NCBI RefSeq assembly: GCF_000001735.4
Contig: NC_003075.7
Span: 11,099,001-11,163,000, forward strand
Direction: 5' to 3'
Length of the DNA: 64,000 nucleotides
Origin: Arabidopsis thaliana
Lineage: Eukaryota > Streptophyta > Magnoliopsida > Brassicales > Brassicaceae
Made by a program: the position numbers and the translations under genes. The notes under the pieces were generated by a model. That model worked only from the letters and a program-made list of their open reading frames with translations, ran no database searches and was not told the DNA's origin. Every line of letters begins with the position of its first letter. Positions within the stretch are counted from its first letter, which is position 1. Positions 22,999-34,086 of this stretch are shown piece by piece.

Positions 22999-23033
22999 TA
23001 GAGACGGGCTCTATAAGCATGTGAGATGTGCTA
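22999..23033 (+). repeat. 35-bp perfect repeat, right copy
   Basis: Same 35 bases as 6021-6055. The flanks are unrelated. Confidence 0.85.
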
Positions 23034-23292
23034 ATGAGTAAGCTTCTAGGTTTGGGGTTTGGTTAACCAAACCGGAACTACATAAGTGCATTTGTGTAGA
23101 GACTATGTGACAGAATTTCCAAATTCTTTATTTTGTTACTCTAGGGAGTAGGGTCCAAATATGAAATATACTGTATATTGTTTTAAATATTTTTAGCCTA
23201 TAACTACTGTTAGACAATAGACGGTCTTAAAACTTTTTTTTTTTCTTTATATACTTAATTAGAAATTAATGCAGCCAAATCCAACTACATTT

Positions 23293-23545
23293 AACCTATT
23301 TTGTACCTTAAACTGTACCTAATCGAGATCAAACCCGAAAAATATTTACTGTAGTTCTAGTCAAGTTCAAGTTCAAACTTGTACATTAATTCAAAAATAA
23401 AATAAAATCGATTTGAATCAAAGCAAACTAATAAACCGGGTTTCCACCAATAGTCCAATACTCCAACCGAAATCTGACCGAATTGAACTTAATCGTAGTA
23501 TTATACATTTAAGATTAGTATATAGTAATACACAAGAGCGAGAAG
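23293..23545 (+). repeat. Duplicated promoter block, copy 1 (upstream of the NYN gene)
   Basis: About 200 bases closely match 26897-27125, from AACCTATTTTGTACCTTAAA through GAACTTGTACATTAATTC to TGACCGAATTGAACTT and TTTAAGATTAG, with a few insertions. Each copy ends shortly before a start codon, here 23678. Confidence 0.8.
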
Positions 23546-23677
23546 AAACAAGAAAAGAAGTATAGAAACCCTAGAAAAGAAAAGAAAAAAAATAACCACA
23601 CCGCAGAAACCGCCCGCCGCATATTATTCATCTTCTTTCTTTATTTCCAGATTACTTATCCGTACACGTGTATCGCA

Positions 23678-25306
23678 ATGAAGAGAGGAAGAAGAGTTAA
23701 AAAGGTAACTTTTATAATTCGAATTTTGGGATTTTCTAATCGGGAAAAATGTCAAAAAAATCATCACTTTGCCAAAAGTGGTGAAACAAAGCACCAATTG
23801 GGTCTGGTGAAATTCTCAATTTTGGTTGAATTTTCTTTTAAATTATTAACTTTCGTTGACTTTGCCAAATAAGACATATCGTTAAGTCAACTAACGGACT
23901 AATTTAACGGAGTTAGAGTCAACGTTAACTTTTTTCGTTAAGTTCTGAAACGACGTCGTTTTGAGTATTTTTCTAAAAAATTAAAATCATTACAAATCAA
24001 GCTCACTGGTAAGATTCGAACAAGGGAACTGACAACGTATAGCGTAGTAGTCAACCATCAAGCTAAAGTATTTATTAGCTAATTGACACACAAATATACA
24101 TATATTAATCATATACAAGTATTTATTCACTTAAAGGTATAATGATTGATGTTTTTTGTGATAACATGTTCCTCTAGTCCACTATATTAATCCATTACGG
24201 AGAGAACTATCTAAAAATTGTATAATCGCAATTGTAAATTGCAAATCTATTAACAAAACTAAGATGTGTTCACATGCACACTTCGATAAACATTCTTCCA
24301 TATATCTTTTGTGTTAAGGCATGTTTTAAATGATCAAATCACATATTGATTTTATTTGAAAGTATATCAATATAATAAACTGTTTAGAAGATGTTTTGCC
24401 AAAAAAGAAAAAGATGTTTTGTTCTTCTTGGAAGTGTTTGTTAAAGCCCAAGAGAGACTTCAAGCTCACAATTTCTCAAAGATCCATTAATACTGGGCCT
24501 TAGTTAGATATCCATATTACATGTTAAGGCTTCACGGGTTCGAATCCAGTTGGTGTTCTTTTTTGAACAGATTTTTGTTTTTTTTTGTTTTTAAACATAA
24601 AACGACGTCGTTTCTAAAAATTAATAAAAAAATAGAAACGTTGACTCTAACTCTGTTAAATTGGTCTGTTAGTTGACTTAACGACATGTCTTATTTGGCA
24701 AAGTTAACGAAAGTTAATGATTTAAAAGAAAATTCAACTAAAGTTGAGAATTTAATTCACCAGACCCAAAGTTGGTGTTTTATTTCACCACTTTTGGCAA
24801 ACTGATGATTTTTATGACATTTTTCCCTTTTCTAATCCGAGTTTTCGAGTTTGATTTTGAATTTGCATACAATTTTTTTTAGGTCGTCAGAGATTATAGA
24901 AGAATCTGGGTTTTCTGGAATTATGAGAATGCTCAGCTACCTAGGGGATTCAATCGAACGTATGTTGTTCGGATGTTCCGTAATTTTATGAGGAGTAGAG
25001 GTTATTTTGGACAAATAAGCATACTAATGGTTGTTTCAGAGGTTATTCCTTCTAAGATCTCTTATCAAACGTATGAAGCCCTATACGCACAATCTTTGAT
25101 CGATAACCACTTAATTGTTGAGAATCTGGATGACCGTAAGTCTCTCTCTCTTCTTTATGTTAAAATTGTTTCATATTCTTTTGTAAATTGTTTGAATTTT
25201 TTCAGCTAAAGAGCAAGCTTCCGATGAATTTCTTTACGACGAGATGAGACATTTGGAAATGGATAATGACGCTAGTTCGAATGTTCTAGAATTTACTAAG
25301 AAGTAG
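23678..25306 (+). CDS. Short NYN-domain (PIN-like nuclease) protein, probably degenerating
   Basis: Exons 23678-23704, 24883-25135 and 25206-25306, with GT-AG borders and phases 0 and 1, give a 126-aa protein. It opens with a basic leader (MKRGRRVKK) followed by VWxFW-type NYN sequence (IWVFWNYENAQLPRGFN), matching the start of plant limkain-like NYN domains. In the family this motif usually reads F-W-D-x-E-N; here the first metal-binding Asp is Asn, so nuclease activity is doubtful. The protein ends after only part of the domain. Intron 1 holds a 1.1-kb Mutator-like element. Decayed second copies of exon 2 and exon 3 follow at 25303-25560. It may be At4g20730 or nearby, but I am not sure. 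It could be expressed or a relic. Confidence 0.55.
23742..24827. mobile_element. Non-autonomous Mutator-like element in a NYN gene intron
   Basis: A 1086-bp element with long terminal inverted repeats (about 250 bases each side, starting GGGAAAAATGTCA) and an exact 10-bp target duplication TTTTCTAATC (23732-23741 and 24828-24837). The TIR length and 9-11-bp duplication fit MULEs. No transposase frame. The right arm contains GGTTCGAATCC (near 24537), an exact match to a pol III B-box, and the left arm a diverged inverse of it near 24015. Both arms carry AAACGACGTCGTTT. Confidence 0.8.
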
Positions 25307-25560
25307 AGGTTATTTCAGAGAAATAACCATAATAATGGTTGTGTCTGAGGTGATTCTTACTAAGATCTCGTATGAAACGTATGAAGCCCTCTATGAAGAA
25401 TCTTTGATAGATAACCATCTAATAGTTAAGGATCTGGATGAACGTAAGTCTCTCTTTCTTCTTTATGTTAAATTGTTTGAGATTCTTTTGTAAATTGTTT
25501 GAGATTCTTTAATATTTTTGAGCTGATGAAGAGCAAACTTATGAAATTATTAACAAAAAT
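25303..25560 (+). pseudogene. Decayed tandem duplicate of NYN exons 2 and 3
   Basis: Sequence 25303-25445 repeats exon 2 from about 24991 (RGYF-x-x-I-x-I-MVVSEV, YETYEALY, ESLIDNHLIV, then GTAAGT donor). A weaker copy of exon 3's start (GATGAAGAGCAAACTT) follows near 25521. The first unit's stop codon lies at the junction. Confidence 0.7.
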
Positions 25561-26896
25561 ATTAATTTTGTACTATTTTTGTTTCAAAAATTAACAAATT
25601 GTTAATATAAAATTGTCAATATAATTGAAAACAATATATATTCATGTACAATTTAATGGGATTCCAAAATGAGTACATAGGTTTAAATGAGCAATCTTAA
25701 TAGACCTTAAAATTAAAATTATATGGGTTTAAATGGGATGAGTTTTAAATGGAACATGGGGTGGGCATGCCCACATAAACATTACTAATACAAATACATT
25801 CACCATTTATGATGTGACACGTATGAGATTCAAACCATTGTCTAAAATTCCAATTTTGGATCTGAGTCTATTGGTTTTTGGCAACTTTGATTTACTTTTC
25901 GGATATTTAGACTTAGATCTCCCGTTGAAAATGGTCAAAAGACTCTTCGTTGGAAATGGTCTGAGATTCTAAGAAATATTTAATTTTTCTTTGAGCAAAT
26001 TAAAATATGGGAATGCCATAAGTGATACCTTCTCTCACTTTGAATAGTGCTTCCGGCGTATGGAGGTGAAAAGGGACACTTCCACTAGCATATTCTGAAT
26101 CTTTAGTTCTTCAGTTGCTCCATTGCATAGTTCTCCGTAATCATACTGTGTTAATGGTCTCGTATTATTCTTAGATGCATCAAACTGAGCAGAGCTTGAA
26201 TGAGCTTCTTTGAAGTAATCTTCATTGCTTTAAAAAACATGACAAACTCCTTGCACACATATTAATGAAATGGATGGTTCTTTCAAACATTCACTTATGT
26301 GTTTCTGCAAGTTAGTAGACGGGAATTACAAGAGCATGGTGCTTTGTGACAGATTCTGACTATGTGTTTTACATGAAAATTGGATGTCCTAACCTAGGAA
26401 AAGGAAGAGCAATTTAGAGGCTATATTCATTCTGAACATTACAGCTTAAAATTACACATTCGTTATGACGTTTGTTTGCTAAGTTTTTTATTCTTCTTCG
26501 TAAATCTGAGTTTTTGATGATAACTTATATATCCATTAATCAATTACGAGTAACAAATGCAGAGAAGAAGCAGGTTCAATGAAAAAGGTCTTACTATCTC
26601 CAATAACAATATCTACACATATCATCCTTCATAAAACGGGATTCAAATTATCAATATGAAATTAAAAACGTGGAGGAGCCATCAATTAACTAAGTGACCT
26701 TAAGGAGACACACAAAAAGACACAAAGCATAATGATAAACATCAAGCAGAATAAGATTTTACAATCGAATATTCAAACTTTAGTGATTAATATTTTTTTA
26801 CGGTGCCACATTATGCGATCATTTGAAACATAATAATATGTCCGATCTCCATAACTTAATAAAAAAATCAGTTAACGCAACAATTGCCTAAGGCAT
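25561..26896. other. Intergenic DNA, no gene seen
   Basis: AT-rich. It includes a 14-bp perfect palindrome GTGGGCATGCCCAC near 25762. No coding or RNA gene recognised. Confidence 0.5.
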
Positions 26897-27125
26897 AACC
26901 TATTTTGTACCTTAAACTGAACCTAATCGAGAATCTTCAGATCAAACCAGAAAAATATTTACTGTAGTCAAGTTCAAGTTCAAACTTGTACATTAATTCA
27001 AAAATAAAATAAAATCGAGTTGAATCAAAGCAAACCGATAAACCGAGTTGAACCAAAATCTGACCGAATTGAACTTGAAACGGCGTCGTATTGGAAATTT
27101 AAGATTAGAACAAACGAGTGAGAAG
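26897..27125 (+). repeat. Duplicated promoter block, copy 2 (upstream of the PPR gene)
   Basis: Partner of 23293-23545. It runs up to 25 bases before the PPR start codon and includes an ACGGCGTCGT motif not present in copy 1. Confidence 0.8.
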
Positions 27126-27150
27126 AACAGAGCAAGAAGAAGAACAGAAC

Positions 27151-29334
27151 ATGAAATCACCAAAACCTCCGAATCTCTCTGATAAATCTCTTAAACCCAA
27201 TTTCTTCCACGGACACCGTAAGCCGTCACAAAACCGCCCAACTGTCTACGGTGGTCTCTTCTCCAACCGCCAATCTATACCCAGAGTCTCACCCCAACCA
27301 CAATCCAACTCCCTCGCTCACCGAACACCTTTCGATCTCCGCAAATGGGATCCAGAAACCCATCTCCCTCCTCCTTCTCCGCCGTCACATTCCACGGTGA
27401 TCTCCGCCGCCTCCGAGCGTCTATCTCCAATCGCGAGATTCGTCCTCGACGCATTCCGTAAGAACCGTAACCATTGGGGTCCCTCAGTGGTCTCCGAGCT
27501 AAACAAACTCCGCCGCGTCACACCAAGTATCGTCGCCGAGGTTTTGAAACTAGGTAACGATGCTGCAGTCGCGGCTAAGTTCTTTCATTGGGCTGGTAAA
27601 CAAAAAGGGTATAAACACGATTTCGCTGCTTACAATGCTTTTGCTTATTGCCTTAATCGAAACGGACATTTTCGTGCTGCGGATCAGTTACCTGAGCTTA
27701 TGGATTCTCAGGGAAGACCACCGTCGGAGAAACAATTTGAGATTTTGATTAGAATGCACGCTGATAATAGAAGAGGTTTAAGGGTTTATTACGTTTACGA
27801 GAAGATGAAGAAGTTTGGGTTTAAGCCTAGGGTGTTCTTGTATAATAGGATTATGGATGCTTTGGTTAAAAATGGTTACTTTGATTTAGCTTTGGCTGTT
27901 TATGAGGATTTTAAGGAAGATGGGTTGGTGGAGGAGAGTACTACTTTTATGATCTTGGTTAAAGGGTTGTGTAAAGCAGGTAGGATCGAGGAAATGCTTG
28001 AGATTTTGCAGAGAATGAGGGAGAATTTGTGTAAGCCTGATGTTTTTGCTTACACGGCTATGATCAAGACTTTGGTTTCTGAAGGGAACTTGGATGCAAG
28101 TTTACGAGTTTGGGATGAGATGAGACGGGATGAGATAAAACCGGATGTGATGGCGTATGGAACACTTGTTGTGGGTTTGTGCAAGGACGGTAGAGTTGAA
28201 AGAGGCTATGAGTTGTTTATGGAGATGAAGGGGAAACAGATTTTGATTGATAGGGAGATCTACAGGGTTTTGATTGAAGGATTTGTAGCGGATGGGAAGG
28301 TTAGATCTGCTTGCAATCTGTGGGAGGATCTTGTGGATTCTGGGTATATAGCTGATATAGGGATATACAATGCAGTTATTAAAGGGTTATGTAGTGTGAA
28401 CCAGGTTGATAAAGCATATAAGCTCTTCCAAGTTGCAATTGAGGAAGAACTAGAACCAGATTTTGAGACTCTAAGTCCCATTATGGTTGCTTATGTTGTG
28501 ATGAATAGACTGAGTGATTTCTCCAATGTGCTAGAACGAATTGGAGAATTAGGATACCCTGTCTCAGATTACCTTACACAATTTTTTAAATTGTTGTGTG
28601 CTGATGAAGAAAAGAATGCGATGGCTTTAGATGTCTTTTATATACTAAAGACTAAAGGTCATGGCAGTGTCTCTGTGTACAACATTCTTATGGAAGCTCT
28701 TTACAAGATGGGTGATATTCAAAAGTCCTTGTCACTTTTCTATGAAATGAGGAAACTTGGGTTTGAACCAGATTCATCATCTTACAGTATTGCAATTTGC
28801 TGTTTTGTTGAGAAAGGGGATGTCAAAGCGGCTTGTTCATTTCATGAAAAAATCATTGAGATGTCGTGTGTTCCTTCCATAGCTGCGTATCTGTCTCTCA
28901 CTAAAGGTCTCTGCCAAATTGGAGAAATTGATGCGGTGATGTTATTAGTCCGTGAATGTCTAGGAAATGTTGAAAGTGGTCCTATGGAGTTTAAGTACGC
29001 TCTTACGGTTTGTCATGTATGCAAAGGTAGTAATGCCGAGAAGGTTATGAAGGTGGTAGACGAGATGAACCAGGAAGGTGTCTTTATCAATGAAGTTATA
29101 TACTGTGCGATTATCTCTGGTATGTCTAAGCATGGAACAATAAAAGTAGCAAGAGAAGTCTTTACAGAGCTGAAAAAGCGCAAAGTCATGACAGAGGCTG
29201 ATATGGTAGTCTATGAGGAAATGTTAATTGAGCAGACAAAGAAGAAGACAGCTGATTTGGTGCTTTCAGGGATCAAGTTTTTTGGTCTCGAATCAAAACT
29301 AAGAGCAAAGGGTTGCAGACTACTCGATAACTAA
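27151..29334 (+). CDS. EMB3131: P-class pentatricopeptide repeat protein (EMB3131-like)
   Basis: Intronless 727-aa protein, starting at the ATG at 27151; an upstream in-frame GTG at 27118 was not used. A Pro/Arg/Ser-rich N-terminus of about 90 residues suits an organelle targeting peptide, followed by some fifteen 35-aa PPR motifs (e.g. YTAMIKTLVSEGNLDASLRV, YNILMEALYKMGDIQKSLSL). No E or DYW extension, so P class, the type that usually stabilises, cleaves or helps splice organelle RNAs. Length and neighbourhood agree with Arabidopsis At4g20740 (EMB3131), required for embryo development. RNA target unknown. The promoter region is shared by duplication with the NYN gene 3.6 kb upstream. Confidence 0.88.
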   Translation: MKSPKPPNLSDKSLKPNFFHGHRKPSQNRPTVYGGLFSNRQSIPRVSPQPQSNSLAHRTPFDLRKWDPETHLPPPSPPSHSTVISAASERLSPIARFVLDAFRKNRNHWGPSVVSELNKLRRVTPSIVAEVLKLGNDAAVAAKFFHWAGKQKGYKHDFAAYNAFAYCLNRNGHFRAADQLPELMDSQGRPPSEKQFEILIRMHADNRRGLRVYYVYEKMKKFGFKPRVFLYNRIMDALVKNGYFDLALAVYEDFKEDGLVEESTTFMILVKGLCKAGRIEEMLEILQRMRENLCKPDVFAYTAMIKTLVSEGNLDASLRVWDEMRRDEIKPDVMAYGTLVVGLCKDGRVERGYELFMEMKGKQILIDREIYRVLIEGFVADGKVRSACNLWEDLVDSGYIADIGIYNAVIKGLCSVNQVDKAYKLFQVAIEEELEPDFETLSPIMVAYVVMNRLSDFSNVLERIGELGYPVSDYLTQFFKLLCADEEKNAMALDVFYILKTKGHGSVSVYNILMEALYKMGDIQKSLSLFYEMRKLGFEPDSSSYSIAICCFVEKGDVKAACSFHEKIIEMSCVPSIAAYLSLTKGLCQIGEIDAVMLLVRECLGNVESGPMEFKYALTVCHVCKGSNAEKVMKVVDEMNQEGVFINEVIYCAIISGMSKHGTIKVAREVFTELKKRKVMTEADMVVYEEMLIEQTKKKTADLVLSGIKFFGLESKLRAKGCRLLDN

Positions 29335-30042
29335 AGTTTTGGACTGATAAATCATTTAGCTGTGCACAGGTGATCAAAAGAATGTGCTTTTGTCCAAACA
29401 ATTGCATATACCTTGTTGCATGACGATAAACTCTTTCGGGCGTTGGTTAGTCTGAGTTCGATGTTTTCTTGGGTATGGTTTGTCAAACCCAACCATGCAA
29501 ATTTGGGAGCTCTTCCCACGGACAAATCAAGACCCGAAATTGTTTGTTCGTTTCATCCTTCTGGTAGCTGAAGCTTGGAAGTGAGTAATATTTGGATTCA
29601 AGGGTGATGTAGTGAAGCGCCTCACAAGCATACTTACAAATCAATGGTCTGGATTTTGAAACCTCATAACCTTGATCCCACTTCCCTTTGTGCGAGTTCA
29701 AAATGATTAATGGCATTCCTTGTGCTAGTTTTGATGTTGCAGCTTGAAGTTTTGCTTAAAGTTTCAATATTGAGTCCTTGCAAGGATGTTTATGAAACTC
29801 ACACTTTTCACATCAAATGGTTGCCAATTCTCACTTATTATAAATCTAAGATTTTTTGTTAGAATTTTTGAAATGTCAGAATTGAAATAAAGTTTACCAT
29901 AAAGTTATGGTTTTTATTTCCCATCTTTGGGGAAATGGCAGTTAAATTCCCGTGTCGATGGCTTTGAAAAGTGGTTGCATTTATGATCCACCCTTTTATT
30001 TTAATCACACATCCGAATTACCAATCGTTACCCATTTCTTCA
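29335..30042. other. Intergenic region between the PPR and SDR genes
   Basis: PPR 3' UTR and SDR promoter/5' UTR. An in-frame ATG at 29971 precedes the SDR start, but its extension has no conserved look. No other feature seen. Confidence 0.5.
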
Positions 30043-31541
30043 ATGAACACTCTGGTGAGGAGCGGTGGCGCGTGGCTGGTATCGCCGTCAATGGCAGTGG
30101 CGGCTCTGAAGAGGATGAGAGTGTCTGGTTTAGCCACGTCATCATCATCTTCTGTTCCTAATTGGAAAGGTGGAGTTTCCATGGTCCAAGGAGCTTCCAG
30201 AGGCATTGGTCTCGAATTTGTGAGCCTCTTTCTTAATCCATTTCTCTCTTTCATTTACCCAAATCCTGAAATTTAGTGACTCATTTGAGAGAGATCTAAA
30301 TTTGGCTGATTTAGTTCAGCTTTTTGACGTTGCTCTTTAGGTACGACAGTTGCTGGAGAACAATAAGAACGGGTATGTTGTTGCTACTTGCCGAAATCCA
30401 AAAGAAGCAACAAGTCTCTCTGATTTGAAGAACCGTTTCTCTGAAAGACTTTTCATCCAAAAGCTTGATGTTACAGATGAAACTACCATTGAGGTTGTCT
30501 CTACACTCAAATCTGTCTCCTTTCATTAATCAACACTCAAATGCTACACTCAAAACTGTTTCTGAAACTGTTGAACCTGTTTACTAGGAATCAGCGGAAT
30601 CTGTGAGAGAAAAATATGGTTCTCTCAATCTACTTATAAATGCAGCTGGTATACTTTCAATTCCTGGCGTATTGCAGCCAGGTATGAGTAATCTTTCATT
30701 TAATTAGTAATCTTTCCACTCATGTCTTAGACAAGTTAGTTTCAGTTTTATCTGCAATTTGGGATAACTAAATGAAACCTGTGAAAATAAAGGACTGTTC
30801 TTTAATCCCTTTTGATCTCAGTACAGAAACAACATTGAACAAGGTCGAAAAATCATCGTTGATGCTTGCTTACGAGGTTAACGCTGTTGGTCCAATTCTA
30901 GTGATGAAGGTAAGCTCTTCCAATCCTCTGTTTTTGTAAAGAACGCTGCCCCTATGCAAATCTAAGTTATGCATCTCCTTGTTTTGCTTACTCGTGGACA
31001 TGGCCCATTGACTCTATGAATGATAAAAGATTCTGTCTTTGGCTGTGTTGCAGCATATGTGGCCTCTCCTTAAGGCTGGTGGAGGTAGTGGAACAGATAG
31101 AGAAGTTGCTGTTGTAGCCAATTTAAGCGCTCGAGTTGGATCCATTGGAGATAACCGACTTGGTGGTTGGCACTCTTACAGGGCTTCAAAATCCGCACTC
31201 AATCAACGTACAACTGAATAATAAGTTTAGAAGATTCTTGATTTTTCCATCTGCTATGAGCTGAGAACACCATTAATTTCTGTGTCCAACTGTTGCTTTT
31301 TGCAGTGACAAAAAATGTATCGGTTGAGTTAGGTAGGAGGAAAGATCCTGTGGCATGCATTCTACTACATCCAGGCACAGTAGACACTGATCTCTCTCGG
31401 CCGTTTCAAAGGAATGTTCCTGACGGAAAACTTTTCACAAGAGAGTACTCTGTTCAGAAGTTACTGCACATCATCAACAATACTAAGAAACAAGACAGCG
31501 GCAAGTTCTTTGCTTGGGATGGCCAGGAGATACCTTGGTGA
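30043..31541 (+). CDS. Short-chain dehydrogenase/reductase (At4g20760-like)
   Basis: Six exons (30043-30219, 30341-30493, 30588-30681, 30827-30909, 31054-31207, 31306-31541), all with GT-AG borders and consistent phases, give a 298-aa protein. The N-terminal 45 residues are Arg/Ser-rich and may target an organelle. The Rossmann fold shows the SDR cofactor motif GASRGIG, the NAAG motif (LLINAAG) and the catalytic YRASK (YxxxK), with a preceding Ser in NLSARVGS. HPGTVDTDLS is the typical post-catalytic loop. This resembles the C-signal-like SDRs found in bacteria and plants. NAD(P)(H)-dependent oxidoreductase; substrate unknown. The upstream ATG at 29971 would add 24 residues but lacks support. 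Its 3' end converges with the PPR gene on the minus strand (220 bases apart). Confidence 0.9.
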
Positions 31542-31761
31542 TTTCTTATATGGTTTTCTCGATCCGAATGGTCAGTTCTTTCAAAGTCTATTGAATTCTT
31601 GTCGGGGTTTTTTCACGTTCTTGGTTTGAGAGCAATTCCTCGAGTAATATCGAATAGCTTGGAGTGAGTATCCAGAAGCTGAGAGCTTTCTGAGTATATA
31701 ATAACCAATGTGATGGTATAATCTTCTATCTACATTTTGTATTACTGCATAATTTTACACG

Positions 31762-34086
31762 CTATTTTCGAAACCCTGAGTCCAAATCATTGCCATATGT
31801 GGTCCAGCTTTGACCTGGAGTTTTATGAACTCTGTTCTTGTTCATTAATCCTTGAAGAGCTGCAGAATCATCCCACTGTCTCAAAGAACTATATGTGTTG
31901 CTTAGCAGCACATATGCTGCTGAGCTCTGAGGATCCAGACGCATTAGTTTTTCTGCAACTCGTCTAGCCAAGCTCACATCTCCATGGACTCTACATGAAC
32001 TTAGTAGAATCTCCCATAGAACAGAGCTACTTTTGTATGGTGTAGCTTCTGCAAGCTTCTCTGCATCTTCAAGCCGGCCAGCTCTTCCAAGACAATCAAC
32101 TATACAGATGTAATGATCCAGCTCCGGCTCAATTCCATGAATTCTCTGCATCGAACTAAGTATCTCAAGCCCGGTTTCCACCAGTCCTGAGTGGCTACAA
32201 GCAGTCAAGACAGAAACGAAGGTTATCCCATCAGGCTTCTCTCCTGATGAAATCATCTTTCTGTAGAGACCAACAGCTTCATCACCTCGTCCATTATGAC
32301 CATACCCATGTATCATCTCATTCCAAATAACCGTGTTTTTCCTCAAAACAGCATCGAAGAACTGTCGAGCTGAATCTATTTCCCCACACTTGCAGTACAT
32401 GTCGGTAAGAGCGGTTTCAACAAAGGAATCACTTACATATCCACTCTTCACTACCAGTCCATGAAACTGTCTTCCATGGAGCAAACTACATAACCTTGAA
32501 CAGCTACTTAGTACAGTAGCGAATGAAGTTTCATTAGGACACAACACGGCAGTCTGATGCATCCTTCTAAAGAGTATTAGAGCTTTTGTGTCCAGCATGT
32601 TGTGTCTAAAACCTGAGATCATCGAGTTCCAACAAGCGATATCCAATTCGTTTATACAATCATCAAAGATACATTCAGATATCTCCATCTTCTCGCATTC
32701 GGAGTACACTGCAATAAGACCACTAACTATGTGACTGTTCTTCGAAATCTCGGTCCTTATCACTACCCCATGGATCTGCTTCCCTCCTTCCAGAAATCTC
32801 AATCTCGCACACGAACTTAATATCACACTCAAAGTGGTTTTATCAGGTTTCAGGTTCTGAAACTGCATTTGTCTGAAATTGCTTATTGCTTCCTCATAGT
32901 GTTCATAGTTGGAATAACCAGAAAGCATAGCATTCCAAGCGCTAACACTTGGCTGGGGAATGCTACTGAATATTCTCCTTCCGGTTTCGACATCCCCTGA
33001 ACGAAAGCACGCTCCAAGAACACTAATGCAAGTAACTTCATTTGGTTGAAAACCAGAATCTCTCATTCTCGTTAGGAATTCAACAGATTTGTCACTTCGA
33101 TACTCCTGACCAAACCCAACTATCATTATGTTCCAAGAGACAACATTCACTTCAGGCATCTCAGCAAAAATTAGCTCTGCACCATTCATGTCTTTATTCT
33201 TTGCATATATTTCAAGCAACGAATTGTTCAGATGAAGATCTCCTCCAAACCCAAGTCTCAAAGCAAGACAATGAATCTGTTTCCCAAGCTCATTGCCATA
33301 GATTTCACTCAGGCTATCACATCCTTCTCTTGGAGCAGAGATGCTAAGAATATTAGATAAGCAAACAGAATCCACCTGCACGCCTTTCTCGCACATCAAT
33401 CTGAACATCTGAACTGCCTCCAACACTTTATTTTCCCGAGCTAACCCGCCAATCACCGCTGTATAAGAGACTTCATTAGGCTGAGAGAGAGATTCAAAGA
33501 CTCGAACACCATAATCAACAATAAACCCACACTTTGCATACATAGACAACAACGCATTCCCAACAAAAATATTCTTATCAAGACCCGTTTTAACAGCAAC
33601 CCCATGACACCTCATACCAAAAACACCATCCAAAACCTTGCTACACGCACTTAAAACACTAGCTAACGTGAACCGAGAAGGCAAAAACCCATCACAAACC
33701 ATCCTCTTATAGACAACCAAAGCCTTCTCTTCAAACCCTTTCCTCACCAAAACACTAATCATATTATTCCACGACACAACATCTCTCTCAGGCATTCCAT
33801 CAAACACCTCACACGCTTCCCCCAAATCCCCAACTTTACATCTAAACGTCAAAAAAGCATTCCAAGAATAAACATCTCTTACAGACATTTCATCAAACAC
33901 CTTCCGTGCATAATCCCCATCACCACACTCAATATACAAATCAAGTAAACGATTACATAGATAAGTATCACTCTTCATTCCCATCCTAACAATGAACCCA
34001 TGTATAACTTTCCCAGAAAGTTTACACCTTTCATCTCTATAACAACGCAAGAGACTCGCTAAATACTTATTCCCTCCGCTACGCAT
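31762..34086 (-). CDS. PLS/E-class pentatricopeptide repeat protein (At4g20770-like)
   Basis: Intronless 774-aa protein, start ATG at 34086 (an in-frame TTG 18 bases upstream was not used). PPR motifs of alternating P, L and S type fill the protein (RDVYSWNAFL, RDVVSWNNMIS, NEVSYTAVIGGLA, NVVSWNIMIVGFGQ), ending in an E-type extension (VLWEILLSSCRVHGDVSLARRVAEKL, then SAAYVLLSNTYSS). There is no DYW deaminase domain, so if it serves C-to-U editing it would need a partner in trans. Such proteins act in mitochondria or plastids on specific RNAs; the target is unknown. Length matches Arabidopsis At4g20770. Confidence 0.88.
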   Translation of the reverse strand: MRSGGNKYLASLLRCYRDERCKLSGKVIHGFIVRMGMKSDTYLCNRLLDLYIECGDGDYARKVFDEMSVRDVYSWNAFLTFRCKVGDLGEACEVFDGMPERDVVSWNNMISVLVRKGFEEKALVVYKRMVCDGFLPSRFTLASVLSACSKVLDGVFGMRCHGVAVKTGLDKNIFVGNALLSMYAKCGFIVDYGVRVFESLSQPNEVSYTAVIGGLARENKVLEAVQMFRLMCEKGVQVDSVCLSNILSISAPREGCDSLSEIYGNELGKQIHCLALRLGFGGDLHLNNSLLEIYAKNKDMNGAELIFAEMPEVNVVSWNIMIVGFGQEYRSDKSVEFLTRMRDSGFQPNEVTCISVLGACFRSGDVETGRRIFSSIPQPSVSAWNAMLSGYSNYEHYEEAISNFRQMQFQNLKPDKTTLSVILSSCARLRFLEGGKQIHGVVIRTEISKNSHIVSGLIAVYSECEKMEISECIFDDCINELDIACWNSMISGFRHNMLDTKALILFRRMHQTAVLCPNETSFATVLSSCSRLCSLLHGRQFHGLVVKSGYVSDSFVETALTDMYCKCGEIDSARQFFDAVLRKNTVIWNEMIHGYGHNGRGDEAVGLYRKMISSGEKPDGITFVSVLTACSHSGLVETGLEILSSMQRIHGIEPELDHYICIVDCLGRAGRLEDAEKLAEATPYKSSSVLWEILLSSCRVHGDVSLARRVAEKLMRLDPQSSAAYVLLSNTYSSLRQWDDSAALQGLMNKNRVHKTPGQSWTTYGNDLDSGFRK

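Noticed and set aside
24530-24550. Possible tRNA gene (GGTTCGAATCC)
   Set aside because: Only a B-box is present; no A-box, acceptor stem or anticodon arm can be folded around it.
29971-30042. Upstream ATG extending the SDR by 24 residues
   Set aside because: The extension (MVAFMIHPFILITHPNYQSL) does not look like a targeting peptide, and the ATG at 30043 gives the expected 298 aa.
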